A stretch of DNA of 64,000 nt from Amblyomma americanum (lineage: Eukaryota; Arthropoda; Arachnida; Ixodida; Ixodidae): contig NC_135500.1 in NCBI RefSeq assembly GCF_052857255.1, positions 161,523,189 to 161,587,188 of the forward strand, given 5' to 3'. The notes beneath the pieces were generated by a model, which saw only the letters and a list, made by a program, of their open reading frames with translations, was not told the DNA's origin and did no database searches. How positions within the stretch are numbered: position 1 is the stretch's first letter; every line of letters starts with the position of its first letter. Below are positions 35,101 to 51,748 of this stretch, piece by piece. Made by a program: the position numbers and the translations under genes.

Positions 35101-35727
35101 AAGATCTCGCAGTGCCTGGGAAAATGAGGACGTGGTAATAAAAACGGAAAGGCGCGGTGACTCCCTCACATTACCCGCACGAGAGAAAAAGACGACGTCA
35201 AAGGCTGCTACAGCTTCAGAAGCTGCATACGTCACCGTATACACATTCACTGCGCTAGAATTCACTTATAATAGATTTTGAGATAATAGATTTTGAGGCG
35301 CTGGAAGAGAAAGATGCATAGAGGTAATGGTGATGTTATCATGTAAAAATGATGAACTAGATAAAAAGAGTTAAGCGCATAGACTTCTAAAAAAGCAATA
35401 CGGCTCGTTAGACAAATGATACAGTAAGACGGCTTTCGGTCCGTATGCCACAAACGCCAGGTTTGTCTACGCAGTCGATGATGGCAATAACGTTTAACTG
35501 CTTGCACGTGGAAGTCATTAGAGATCAACTTGAAGAAGCAATTAGCGTTGCAAAACAGAGACATGATGTGGCATTAGACACGTTCAAAAAATAAAATAGC
35601 ATGCTTTGTTAGAACCACGATAAATATTCGAGTGTAAACTCTCGCTAACGGCCCAGAACTGCACTCACGCGAACAGCAGTCTCGCAGTAGCTTCATGTAG
35701 AGTGAACGGCCAACATTTTACGAATCA
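32190..35727. other. Upstream intron or flank, no gene recognised
   Basis: About 3.5 kb of AT-rich sequence 5' of the Ig2 exon. It holds a 15-bp perfect tandem duplication (35268-35297). No reading frame shows Ig or transposon motifs. Confidence 0.6.
35268..35297. repeat. 15-bp perfect tandem duplication
   Basis: ATAATAGATTTTGAG occurs twice head to tail. Probably replication slippage. Confidence 0.9.
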
Positions 35728-36545
35728 AATTTGTTTATTTATTTATTTGTTTATTTATTTCTTCATAACACCCTGCTTGGCCCAGAAGGCTATTGAATAA
35801 TGAGGACAAAGAAAGACAAATATTCACGTGAAACTAATTAACACAACATCATATACAAGAGAAAAAGTAAAAAGAAACTACTGTACACGGCCAAACCTAA
35901 GGCGAAAATATACATAGACACAAGGTATTTATTTGTAGTATAAATGCAGAACATATGTAAAATACTAATCTAAGAAAAAATGGAGCGGCAATATTAGAAG
36001 CGTAAGTAGCTGTAGAAGCTCTATAATGCACAAAGAATCAAAACAAAATGCAATAGGAGTGAAGTAGCAAAAATACACTGTGATACATAAAAACAAAGAT
36101 AAAAAAGATGCAATGTCATATGAGATGTTTGCGTAACTGATCCTGGAATGATTCATGACTGCAGTTGCATGCGATACTGTCAGGCAGATCATTCCAAAGA
36201 TTGATGGCACGTGGAAGGGCAGATGAATTAAAAGCTTGAGTTCTTCCGTATATGCGTTTTATGCGGTACTGATTATGCAGGCGGCGTGAAATGCGTGAAA
36301 GCGCTTCAAAAAGGTAATAAAGATGGCCTGGTGTTGTAATGATATTTACGAAATAAGCATAAAAAAGCAATAGAACGGCGAATGCTTAAAGGCTCGAGGC
36401 CGATAACAAGTCTGATCTTTGTTATGCTGTAATGGGGGATGTAGTTGCGTGTTATGAAACGAACAGCTCTATTGTGGATGGATTCTAGCGTGCTGATTAG
36501 CTAATTTTGATATGGGGACCATGTGCTGAGAGCCTCTGAGAATGC
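35728..36545 (-). mobile_element. CR1/Jockey-like LINE, 3' fragment
   Basis: On the minus strand a decayed reverse-transcriptase C-terminal region reads TWSPYQN, HNRAVRFITRNYIPHYSIT, then after a frame change YRIKRIYGRTQAFNSSALPR and AINLWNDLPDSI with FQDQLRKHL. These are the usual thumb and post-thumb motifs of CR1/Jockey-group LINEs. A 3' untranslated stretch follows, ending in an AAATAAATAAAC-type tail at 35762-35728. The element is 5'-truncated and broken by at least one stop and one frameshift. It is unrelated to the RTE copies. No target-site duplication was identified. Confidence 0.78.
36115..36370 (-). pseudogene. LINE reverse transcriptase C-terminal remnant
   Basis: About 84 codons, the longest open piece of the CR1/Jockey-like fragment. 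It carries the conserved RxxxFxxSALPRAINLWNDLP motif that ends the reverse-transcriptase protein, followed by SHESFQDQLRKHL and a stop. The upstream part of the same protein continues in another frame to about 36545. Inactive. Confidence 0.75.
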
Positions 36546-42039
<5,494 letters not shown>

Positions 42040-42161
42040 CTCTTATGATTTATACTGTTTTTATTGTTTACGTTATCCTTCTCGTTTTCCTCTCCTCTGC
42101 CCTACGGCTACTTTAGCCCTAGAGAGGACACAAGCGTTAAAATAAATAAATAAATAAATAC
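42040..42161 (+). mobile_element. Possible LINE 3' end with (AAAT)n tail
   Basis: CTACGGCTACTTTAGCCCTAGAGAGG followed shortly by AAAATAAATAAATAAATAAATA looks like the 3' untranslated end of a CR1-type LINE. No coding part was recognised upstream, so the call rests on the tail pattern only. Confidence 0.35.
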
Positions 42162-42540
42162 AGCTCTACTCGGCATTCTTCTTAGCGGACGAGAAGTCGC
42201 GTTCACATCTCTCCCCTGAGGCGAACGCTATAGGCTCTGCACACGAGAAGACGGGCCTCTTGCGAGGAGCTCCGGCAGGAAAGATGTCTCCATCCCGGGA
42301 ACACCGCGCCAACGCCAAGCACGCGAGGCGGTAATGGACGTTGCTTAGCAAAATATCCCCGCAGAGCACTCTGCGGCTTCTCTGAGCGGAGACATCGATC
42401 ACGCGAGGAAGACAGTGGCCTCGCGTCCCGTCACTGCGCGCGAGTCCGCTGAATATGGAGGTGGCAAGCTGGGAAGCAACGTCATGTTTGCGTCGCCCGG
42501 TACCTCGTAAAATACTTTCAGCATGTGTCATAACTCAAAA
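42162..42540. other. GC-rich block, identity unknown
   Basis: A sharply GC-richer segment beginning right after the AAAT tail. A 121-codon minus-strand frame runs through it (42166-42531), rich in Arg, Ala and Ser and without a recognisable domain. It could be part of a repeat or a CpG-rich element; I cannot name it. Confidence 0.4.
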
Positions 42541-43737
42541 CTTCAACTTACTCTTCTAGTGGCAGGACCATAACTTTCAAGGTGTCTTTTTTTTTTCTGG
42601 TGCAGTTTTGCTACACATTTATCTGTTTTCTTAAGTTTTTTTTTACGCTAAAGTATATCACTCTCCCTCTTTCAAACTTAGTCCTCTGTGCAAGTTGATC
42701 ACCAAAAAAGAGATGTACGTCTATTTTTTTTCTGCGTAGCTCTCTGTTCTGGTTCATACGACACGAAACGAAAAGTTTATATACGAAGCTTATAGGCAGG
42801 TTATAGGCAGGCAGGTTATTATTCTTAGAGTTAATCCCTACATAAATGAAGTAAAACTAAAAAATGACTCCAGTCAAAGATAAAGTAAAGTACCGGTATG
42901 ATGCTCGGTACCTTCAAAAATGTCTACTTTTCACACGGCAGGCACTACACGAATATAACTCAAAACGTTCCAAGGAAATTCCTATAGAGGATAAATACTT
43001 TCAAAAACGCATCTTGCAACTTCAGTGCACATTACGATTTCAAGTAGTTTTTCATGCTTGCTTCTGTAAACATTTTGTTCACTGCGAACACGATCTTGAA
43101 CGACAAAACAGTTGTAACATATGGCAAAACATCTCTAAGTGTTTCACTGATCAGCCACTAGCCATACCGCGTGTGTTTTATCATAATCTCAGACTCCATC
43201 ACCTTGTCTCTTTGGGAGCGTCCACTTAATGAAACGTTATGTCCGCTCCCGTATAGGGTAATTGTATGCAAAAGTTGCGGACTAGTACGTGCTGTGCCTT
43301 GACTACCCCACTGTAGGACTTCATTCCTACATGCTGTCCTATATTTTGTTGCTATACTTGGGCACCGAGCGTTGTCAGTAAACTAAACACTGTGCACTAG
43401 TTGCGCGTGTTTTTGCTGCTGTCACTGGGGATCGTGATCATGTATTGTTGAGATTTTGATGCTGCAGTGCAGCTGCGTTTCATGGCCTTCGTACACCACC
43501 GCGTGTCCGATCCAGGAGGCCATACTGCCCGTTTAGAAAATGTTAGCCATGCAAAGGAGCGTTAGCTCTTACTGCTTACATGTGTCAAATACGCATATGT
43601 CTGCAATGAAGGTCAAATTGACCGCAACAGTAACCCCGTAACCACACTATATCACATAGCAGCAGTGGGCGCGTAGTTTTGAGCGCAGACCTTCCATCCG
43701 TTGTATATGTGCCAGTATAGCGACCATCAAAGTTGGA

Positions 43738-43775
43738 CCCCGCTCCTCCCCCCCCTCCCCCCCTTCCCCCCCGCC
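43738..43775 (-). repeat. Poly-purine G-run tract (G-quadruplex-forming)
   Basis: On the minus strand seven or more Gs occur in three successive runs separated by single or double A (GGGGGGG-AA-GGGGGGG-A-GGGGGGGG), with another short G run on each side. This satisfies the usual four-run G-quadruplex rule. Confidence 0.85.
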
Positions 43776-46711
43776 TCGAGACCACCATTTGCATAAAGTT
43801 TGAGGGTCACCTGTTTGACCCAGAATGTTGGAAGTTGTGCTAAATGACTTGGCATGTTCCTGAGGATAAAATTACTAATTGAGATGAAGCCCAAAGCGTT
43901 TGTGGGATTCGCAACGACGACCTTTCCGGCCCCGAAACCGTACATTCTGAGGACCTTGAGACGGCCATTTCGGCCGAACCGTTTGTCTCTCGAGGTTCCG
44001 GATGGTGTCAAATGATTCGTCGTGTTGTGATTAGCACATTTGTAAATTTATTAACTGATATAGCGAGGAAGTATACCGGATATAGCGAAGGTGGCAGTAA
44101 ATCGCATTATTAGTGAAAAATCCACGAGTTAGATGGCGCTGCTTGTGTCTTAGAAGGAATGTTTGGATTTTTTCTTGTCCACGTTTGGTGAGCACACCAA
44201 TGAAAACACTTGAAGCCCCCGTGGCTAACGCTTTTAAGTCGAACACTGAAGCAGTATTGGCGGATAATTTTTTTCTAGTACAACGCCAAGCGAAGGTAGT
44301 CAAAACAAGACATGAGATTCGTAATAGATGTGGGTTTGTCAAGAATTTTTCTCTAAATTGTCGTGATTTCAATCCAAAATACGAAATGGGCTTCCTGTAG
44401 AAAGCGACTGAAGGTCTTACAAAATATAGACGATGAATGCGATTGACCCGGCAGGGTGTGTCTTAGCACTAATGTTCCTTCCAGATGGTGTGGCCACTGC
44501 AGAGAACGGGCTCCGACCATGCAGTGAAGTGCGGTGATTCAGTCTGTCGGGCACCGTGCGACAAACTGCATGCCAGTCCACGCTTCTGAACCCGTCCAGC
44601 AACCAATGTGGGACACGCCGTACTCCTTCTTCTTCACTTTGTCACCTCGCACCTTCTCTTCGTCTTCTCTCTCCCACTTCTTCTCCGTACACTTGGCCGT
44701 CTGCCAATCGGAGCTTCTATACAGGTAGAAGAATGGACATATTTCTCCGACGTAGGTGTTCTAAAGCTAACGCAATAACAGGAACCACCCAGTACCGTTG
44801 TGAGATGTTTCGAATGTTGACAGCTTGCCATGGAAACCCCAGCGACCGTGCACGCGTTCCATCCGTTTACTGTTGGAGACAGGAACGCCAATTGCAAGAA
44901 TTTACAACTTGGCAAACGAATACACGTGAGCGAAGACAATCTTTTGTTTCAGTGCGTCCACTTTAGTCCATCTGCCACCATGGATGGAAAATTTTATTAA
45001 GCAAGCGAGTTTGGACCGTGCAAGGTCTCAGGGCCACCGCACAGCCCTCACATTACGCGCATGTGTCCATGCCACGTAGGGCCATAGCACTGGCACCCCG
45101 GTTCACACAGCGAAGTTGCGTGTCCTGGTCCTGCGAGGCAAGGAGGGCCTCCAGGAAGACATAACGCTGCTGCTACAAATTTCGATGCAATGCTCTTTTT
45201 CACCCGGAAACGCACATCCGATTCATTTACACCAAGGAAGTCAATGACCTCAGAGTGCCACGTGCTATAAAAAAGGTAGCCACTTGCCTCAAAACAATGC
45301 CCGTGCGCCGTAATTCAGAAACGCAAGCGGCGCGAGCTTTCTGCTTGCTCGTTCGTATCCCCGATGTCTACACAGCAATTTGGGAAGGTAATAGCGCCTA
45401 AAATTTTCATTCACTTTTTCACAGTACCGCAGTCGAACGCCAAGCCGCATTTCAGGCACCAGCCTTAGAGTCCACGCCTTCCGCAATCCGTTCATTGCCA
45501 CTAAGACCGGCTTGAGGAAGGTTGCACATGAATCGTACCTACGTCATGTCCGGTAAGTTGCTTAACCTCGTGGTACGACGCCATTGTTACGCGACACCTG
45601 CTACACAGCGCTGAGAACGCATATAGAAAGAGTACTGGTTCGCTGAAAAGCATATTACTTAGTAACGGTTTGTTTTATCGCCTACCCAAGCCATTAAAAG
45701 AAATTCTAGAAAAATTAAAATTTCGCTGCAGTTCGCCTTTAATACTCTTGCTTGGCAGATGGTGTAAGGGACCAAACTATTTGTTTCAGAATGTTTTTAG
45801 CAGGAACGTAAATTTAATTGTGTGTCATATATAAGACTTTATTTATGGTTACTGATAGAAAGAGAATTCTTTGTCCTGCTTGTTTAATCCTGCTTAAATG
45901 GCGACATGCAATTTAAGCCGCCACTCGCTGCTCCGTGGTGAATATCAGATCTACCGGCATCTCTTTGCTCCTATACTTCACTCAATGTAGAAAATCTTAC
46001 TTTTCTCTTGTATTTAAACAAGGCTACAAGATAGGGGGACTACATTCTTGTATTGTTAAATTGTTTTATCTTTGTGACATAAAATCCCGTGATCTACCTA
46101 GCACCTTGCGCCAGCTCTCTCCAGCAATCGTGGCTCGCTTAATTTGAACAGCCAGAAGAGTCAAGTTGAGCCCACGCTTACACAGAATATCAGAACAGCG
46201 TCTAACAGGTTATGAATAATCTATTGAAAGCACGTGCTTTAACTCTCCGTTAAATGTCTACTCGACACTCTCAACCATGTCGCAGGATACGGCACAAAAA
46301 CTGCAACGTAATTTACTCCTCTTGATGGCTTTGCTTTCTTTACCGTCATTGTACTTTCTGACTTTTACGCAAAGTTCACCTTACAGAAAGTAAAGCTGTA
46401 GCCGCTACTGTGAAGGTAAATTAGGTTAAATAGGCGAGCATATTTTTAAATAATTAAACCCAGCTTACTCATTTTTCTATTCTTGCATTTTTTTTTTGGC
46501 CGGAGGTCAGCGAATGCCTTATTTTCAGCATTGTAGGGCATGCTCTCACTTTTTTGCGCTCGTAAAACTATTGGATGGTAGCCAATATCCCCTTCAACAA
46601 CGTGGAAAAATTTTGTAACCACATGGAGACGACAACTAGCATGATATATAGCCTAAAATTTTTTACTAAATACGGCTCAGTAGCAATCGTTAGTTGTTTA
46701 TTTTTTCTTTC

Positions 46712-46750
46712 CTTAATACATGAAAGAGATACTTAATACATGAAAGAGAT
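46712..46750. repeat. 20-bp tandem duplication
   Basis: CTTAATACATGAAAGAGAT is repeated head to tail with period 20. Simple slippage product. Confidence 0.9.
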
Positions 46751-48323
46751 CAAAGTAGTCTAAAAAGCATCTTTTTTAGGTACCGAAGGTTAAGCTCTAT
46801 TTGTTCGAGGAATTGGGCTTCCAAAGCATGCGGCTCTAAACCTTATAATATTGTGTGGAATGTCTTTTCAAATGAATTAGAAAAATTTTCAGAAGCTTTG
46901 GTTTCGAGTTTGATTTTTCACACGGCCCCCAAAATACGGCTTCTCGCTTTAGCAGACGCTTGTCTCCCCACCTAATACGTTACCTTTTCTTTGCTAGTTG
47001 CTTCAGGCCATAATTTTTCAGAATGGTTGCTTGCAGGACTAGTTGGTTCAAGAAGCTACTACGACTTTTATTTCTCGCCAGTGGATTCTAGCGCTAGAAT
47101 TAACATTATTTTGGTGCTTTTTCGAGACATTACATCAATTCTTTCCTAATTTTCACATTTTAATGGCCTGAACAAGATGAACACACCCTATAATTCACCT
47201 TTCGAAGGATACAGTTTTTCTCAATACTATATCGACATAATAAACGCTCATTGCCCAGTGTTCACAGTTTTTTTAGAAAAAGTTGATTCATTTTCCGACA
47301 ATGTACTCAATGCATGGCACGGTAACACCCTGTTGCTTCCACCGGCTATCCTGCCTTACGCTGTTCTGCCTTACACATCTCCTGCCTTACATCCCTCAAC
47401 AACTTTAACCCATGACCATTGAGCATACGCAAAACAGTTCAGCAAGCTTCCAAAATAAAAAAAAGAGTTAGTGGAATGCAAGGATCGACAGAGACTGCAC
47501 GCCGAAAACGAGGCCCCATCAGTTCAGGGCAAAGCTGAGCACGCAACAATCTAATTTGTTCTGACTAATGGACGGTGACTGCGAGCGGGATGGTAAGTGG
47601 TTGCTTCGACACTGGCCTCGTCTCGGGTGCACTGTGACCAGCAGCTTTGATTGATTGCTACCACAACGGCTCCCGCAGAGAGGGTCGTTCTTACTGAGTG
47701 TGTATGAGCTGTTTAATGTGCTGGCTATCCCATGTTTACATTGTTACGCGATAAACAATTTTACTATCGACAGTCTATAAAATGTACGCGTTCCACTCAC
47801 GTCCGTCAAATAGAAGCCGGGTTCCGAGTAGAGGAGTCGTTTTCCCTCTATCACAAACAAACACACACAAAAACTATACTAGGAGGAGACTCAGATATTC
47901 ACAACCCTCTTATTTCTCTTTACGGAATAATGGCCTGAAATCTTTCCTCACCGAAATGTTTCCGATGATTGCGCTCATTGCTTTCACGGTGGGCTATGTT
48001 GGGAAAAATCAAACAGACCAGCTTCGGGAGCGGGCGAAACGCTTATACAAGGATTAGTTTTAGCAGTGTGAATAAAAAACAACCAATGAATGAAACAATA
48101 CCACAGTCTCCTCCTTGATCTAGCACAAAAGAAAAAACGTGGGCACTTCATACCTCAGAGCCCGTCAACAATGCAACGACGCGTAATCCTAAAACAGAGG
48201 CTTTGCGAAGAACGGACGCTATTTTCTCGAGTGATACAGTGAATCTGGGTCTGTATTCGAAGTATTTGAGATAGAAGTTTCTACTGCACATTGGTTCGTA
48301 GTGGGTAGGACGTAGTGGGTAGG

Positions 48324-48339
48324 ACCTTAGTCCTCGTTT
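48324..48339. repeat. SINE target-site duplication, left
   Basis: ACCTTAGTCCTCGTTT, identical to 48573-48588. Immediately upstream GTAGTGGGTAGGAC is present twice in tandem (48298-48325). Confidence 0.92.
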
Positions 48340-48572
48340 GCCGCCGCGGTGGCTGAGTGGTTACGGCGCTCGGCTGCTGGCCCGAAAGAAGCGGGTTCGA
48401 TCCCGGCCGCGGCGGTCGAATTTCGATGGAGGTGAAATTCTAGAGGCCCGTGTACTGTGCGATGCCAGTGCACGTTAAAGAACCCCAGGTGGTCGAAATT
48501 TCCGGAGACCTTCACTACGGCGTCCCTCATAGCCTGAGTCGCTTTCGGACGTTAAACCCCCATAAACCATAA
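48340..48572 (+). repeat. tRNA-derived SINE, full length (Ruka-like)
   Basis: 233-bp intact SINE with 16-bp target-site duplications on both sides. The head is tRNA-like: GTGGCTGAGTGGTTACGG corresponds to an RNA polymerase III A box and GGGTTCGATCCCGGCC to a B box, the layout of a tRNA-Leu/Ser-type gene with a long variable arm. The body runs through TTTCGATGGAGGTGAAATTC and CAGTGCACGTTAAAGAACCC and ends in CCCCCATAAACCATAA rather than a long poly(A). Transcription would be internal, by polymerase III, with movement by a partner LINE. The resemblance to the tick SINE Ruka is from memory. Confidence 0.9.
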
Positions 48573-48588
48573 ACCTTAGTCCTCGTTT
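48573..48588. repeat. SINE target-site duplication, right
   Basis: ACCTTAGTCCTCGTTT, a perfect 16-bp match to 48324-48339. Confidence 0.92.
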
Positions 48589-51537
48589 CATTAGTAGTAT
48601 TGGTTGGACACCTTATAAACCGCAGAACTCCTCTTAGCTGTCGTTTTTCTAGAAGGCTCATTGGCCAAACAGTTTTAACATAGCTTTTGAATGTGACCTG
48701 CTCCATGAAGATTTAAAAGAATGGAAACCTAAATCTTTGCACGCCAAGTGTGAGCGCCTTTGAGCAGAGGATAAAAAATTGTCCTGATGTTGCACATCTT
48801 GCTGATCTTGCACAGGAAGGTAGAAAATATTACCGAACACGCTTCGACGTCGCATCTTATAACCCGCTATGGTGCTCGCTGTGCCTTTTGTCGTTTTACT
48901 TGCTTCATCACCACACACGTGCAATTTTATGTTGTTTTCTTTTTCTGTGGTTGCGCGAACGCCTTCTCGGCATAGCCCATGCCGGATTTCCTATGAACCC
49001 GAAAAAGCTCGTCATAAGGTAAAGAAAATTATTATAGGTAATAAATGACCATGACGGCCATTGACTAGTCAGTAATGACCCTGGGTAGTGCATATCGACA
49101 GGCGTGCATTTGGGGCCCAGGCGAGTGCTCAGTTTACTTTCCGCTTTTTTGGCAAAAAACAGCTGGCCAAATCTACATTTGACGAAAGAAAATATCAGAC
49201 TAGGGCATCTCAAGATCAATGTTTTCCTACCTGTGTTCTCGGCATCGATGCTGACATACGCGTATGTCGACTCAGAATGACAGATGATACGCACCGTTGT
49301 TACCCATGCAGCACAGCCTGCTCTGTGCTTGCTAACATAAGAGCGATGCTCCGCTCGCGGTGCCACTTGCCTCAAATGGTGTGGGAGGCGTTATTGATTG
49401 CCACCTTCTGCGCCCAAAGTCGTTGGGTGGGTCATTGCGATCGCTTGCATTATTTATTTTCTTCGGCTTTATCTTTGCGTAGACAGTGCTGCCTTGCAAG
49501 CATGGTTTGTTGCTTGGTAGCGTATTCTGCCTCGAGAAGTAGTATCAAACATATTGATCTGTTATTTGTACGAAGAGGTAAACAGTACATGCACTAGCGG
49601 AAGTGAAGCATCATTTTAGAAAGCATGAGACTACTCGATCTAGCGCATTTATTACTAAGTCATAGCCACATCGCATTTTATCTTGCCGCAGCACTAGTGA
49701 GAGAAGCAGGTCTGTTTGTAAGCGTTGGTTAACCTATCTTATGCCTTACATAACAGATCGTCAGTAAAGCTTTAAAGAAACGAACGAAAAGAGTCCCTGA
49801 AAACAATGCGAAACGTACAGCTCGGGTAATTAACGAACCCAGTGAAGAAAACTATTTTGTAGCCCAGTTCCACATCATTGTCGTCCAAGTATAGTGTCTA
49901 AGACAACTGGTCCAGATACTACATGCGCCAGCTTTTGGAAAATAAAAACACTACACCTACTCGAAGCGCCGTCGACTGAGCGACTGAGAAGACAAATTTG
50001 TGCTTTTTTTCGGTAAATTTTGTTACGCTGATGATCACGCTTAGCCCTCCGGGTTCCCTTCATTCAAGCATTGCACGCTTTATGTTGTAATAACGCTTAA
50101 TAATGCCTTGTTTCCCATGAAGGTATCCTAAAGAAATAAATAAAAATGCAGAAATAAATAAGGTAAGACGAAACAGGTAAGAATTGCTTGTTGTGTGCAA
50201 TACTTTGTACTTCCGTCCCGAACAGCCGCCAAAAACCAGTCTCCGTTTTGAGGTTGTTGCATGATTGCCGCTGGCGTAAAGAAGATAAGTGTCCGCCATA
50301 TGTTAAAACTGGGAAAGTCAAATAGAGAAAGAAAATTTCTCGTTGACCTGAGCAGCAACCTGTCATAGTAAAAGACCATAATTTTGGAAGGTTTGTGTGG
50401 ATTCATGACTTAAACAGCGTGCAGACACAGGAAATGACTAGCAGCAGATAGTGCAAGAGCTTACTCGCAACTAGCTTTTTTATTCGAATGTAAATTATTT
50501 ATGGGCTTACTTTAACTCTAAAAATAGTTAAATAACCAAAACGAACGCAAAACAAGCTTTCCAGTAAATACATGAATCTGAAAAACTAAGAACAATTCTC
50601 TCTATTAGGGTGAATTTGCAGACAGGAAACTGAAGGCTTCTGCAGACTGAGTGGATATCCTTATCATTGAGTTAATAATGGATCACTTATGTAAACGCCT
50701 TCGTTACTGTATATTCGGAAGCGTCTTAAGTATCACGTATTTGATGTTCCTTATGCTTGCCATATTCGAGCCAGCGCTTACACCCTGTGCGCTTTTTATT
50801 GTTCAATGTCGTCGCAACTGTTTAAGCTATGCTCATTTCACACTGCTTCCTGTGGACTGAATTTTATAGCCTATAGCCTCGACGGCATAAAAGATACATT
50901 CGATGTGATATAGTGCACAAAAAGTTATGAAATGTTACTCAAAGGCTGTGCTGGCGCTCCAAGGTAACCATAAACAAGTTGGTATTTTTAGCAAACACAC
51001 CCTCGCATACCCTCAATAACTGTGTTTTCTTCATTCGACTCCGGCAGTTTCCGTCTCTCGATTGGCATAGCAAGAGAAACTGCGCCAGGGCCCGAAGTTC
51101 TTGTTTACTGGGCTGGTATTGCTGCTTCCTCGAGTTCTTAATTAACGTGTCCAGACCAGGATGCAGCGAAAGAAAACTACGCCACAAAAGAAAGATCAAT
51201 AAATGAAGGCGGGAGCGCTATGTCGTGTAGTTCCGTAAATAATGGGCTGCAAGCGCGGACTCCTGTTCGCGTCAGCAGTTCGTGAGCAAGCAACAGAGTG
51301 CAGATCTTTCGGCGGCCCTCCGAGATCTTTTGTTCTGCTAAAATATGGGGCTCCGAAATCGAGCGCCAAGCTGAAAGGATAGGCAGCGAAGAAAAGGCGC
51401 TTCACGAAGAAACCGGAATTTTCTACTGTCAGAAGACGTAAGAACAAAAACATTTTCGGCTTTGAATGCTTTTTTTTCCTTTCCGATTGTTTGTGTTGTT
51501 TCATAACTTCCCGGCAAAGATTTATGAAGATCTCTGT
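48589..51537. other. Noncoding stretch, nothing recognised
   Basis: About 2.9 kb. Overlapping open frames at 48908-49597 on both strands lack any recognisable domain, splice-bounded Ig motif or transposon signature. Confidence 0.5.
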
Positions 51538-51748
51538 CCTAAAGTTGCTCCGGATATGAGGGACGCCATAGCGGAGGGTTCCGGATAATTTCGATCACCT
51601 TGGATTCTTTAACGTGCACTGATATCGTACAGTACCCGGGCCTCTAGCTTTTCCACTCCATTGAAATGCGGCTGCCGCGGCCGGGTTTGCACTCACGTCT
51701 TTCAGGTCGGAAGCTGAGCGCCATTACAACTAAGCCACCACGGTAGCT
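51538..51748 (-). repeat. tRNA-derived SINE, old copy, reverse orientation
   Basis: On the minus strand it starts with GCTACCGTGGTGGCTTAGTT (A-box side), continues through an eroded B-box region and the CATTTCAATGGA, CAGTGCACGTTAAAGAATCC and GGCGTCCCTCATATCC body segments. The CCCCATAAACC tail is lost. Same family as 48340-48572 with many substitutions. Confidence 0.8.

Larger units (their letters stand above)
42541..48297. other. Noncoding stretch, no gene recognised
   Basis: About 5.8 kb. Besides the C/G-rich tract at 43738-43775 and a short tandem duplication at 46712-46750, it shows only chance reading frames (for example 44556-44966 and 44031-44372) without familiar motifs. 43800-45600 is more GC-rich and might include an old transposon that I cannot identify. 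Confidence 0.45.

Noticed and set aside
48340..48412. Possible tRNA gene
   Set aside because: The A and B boxes belong to the head of a SINE with target-site duplications; the cloverleaf is degenerate and the sequence continues into the SINE body.
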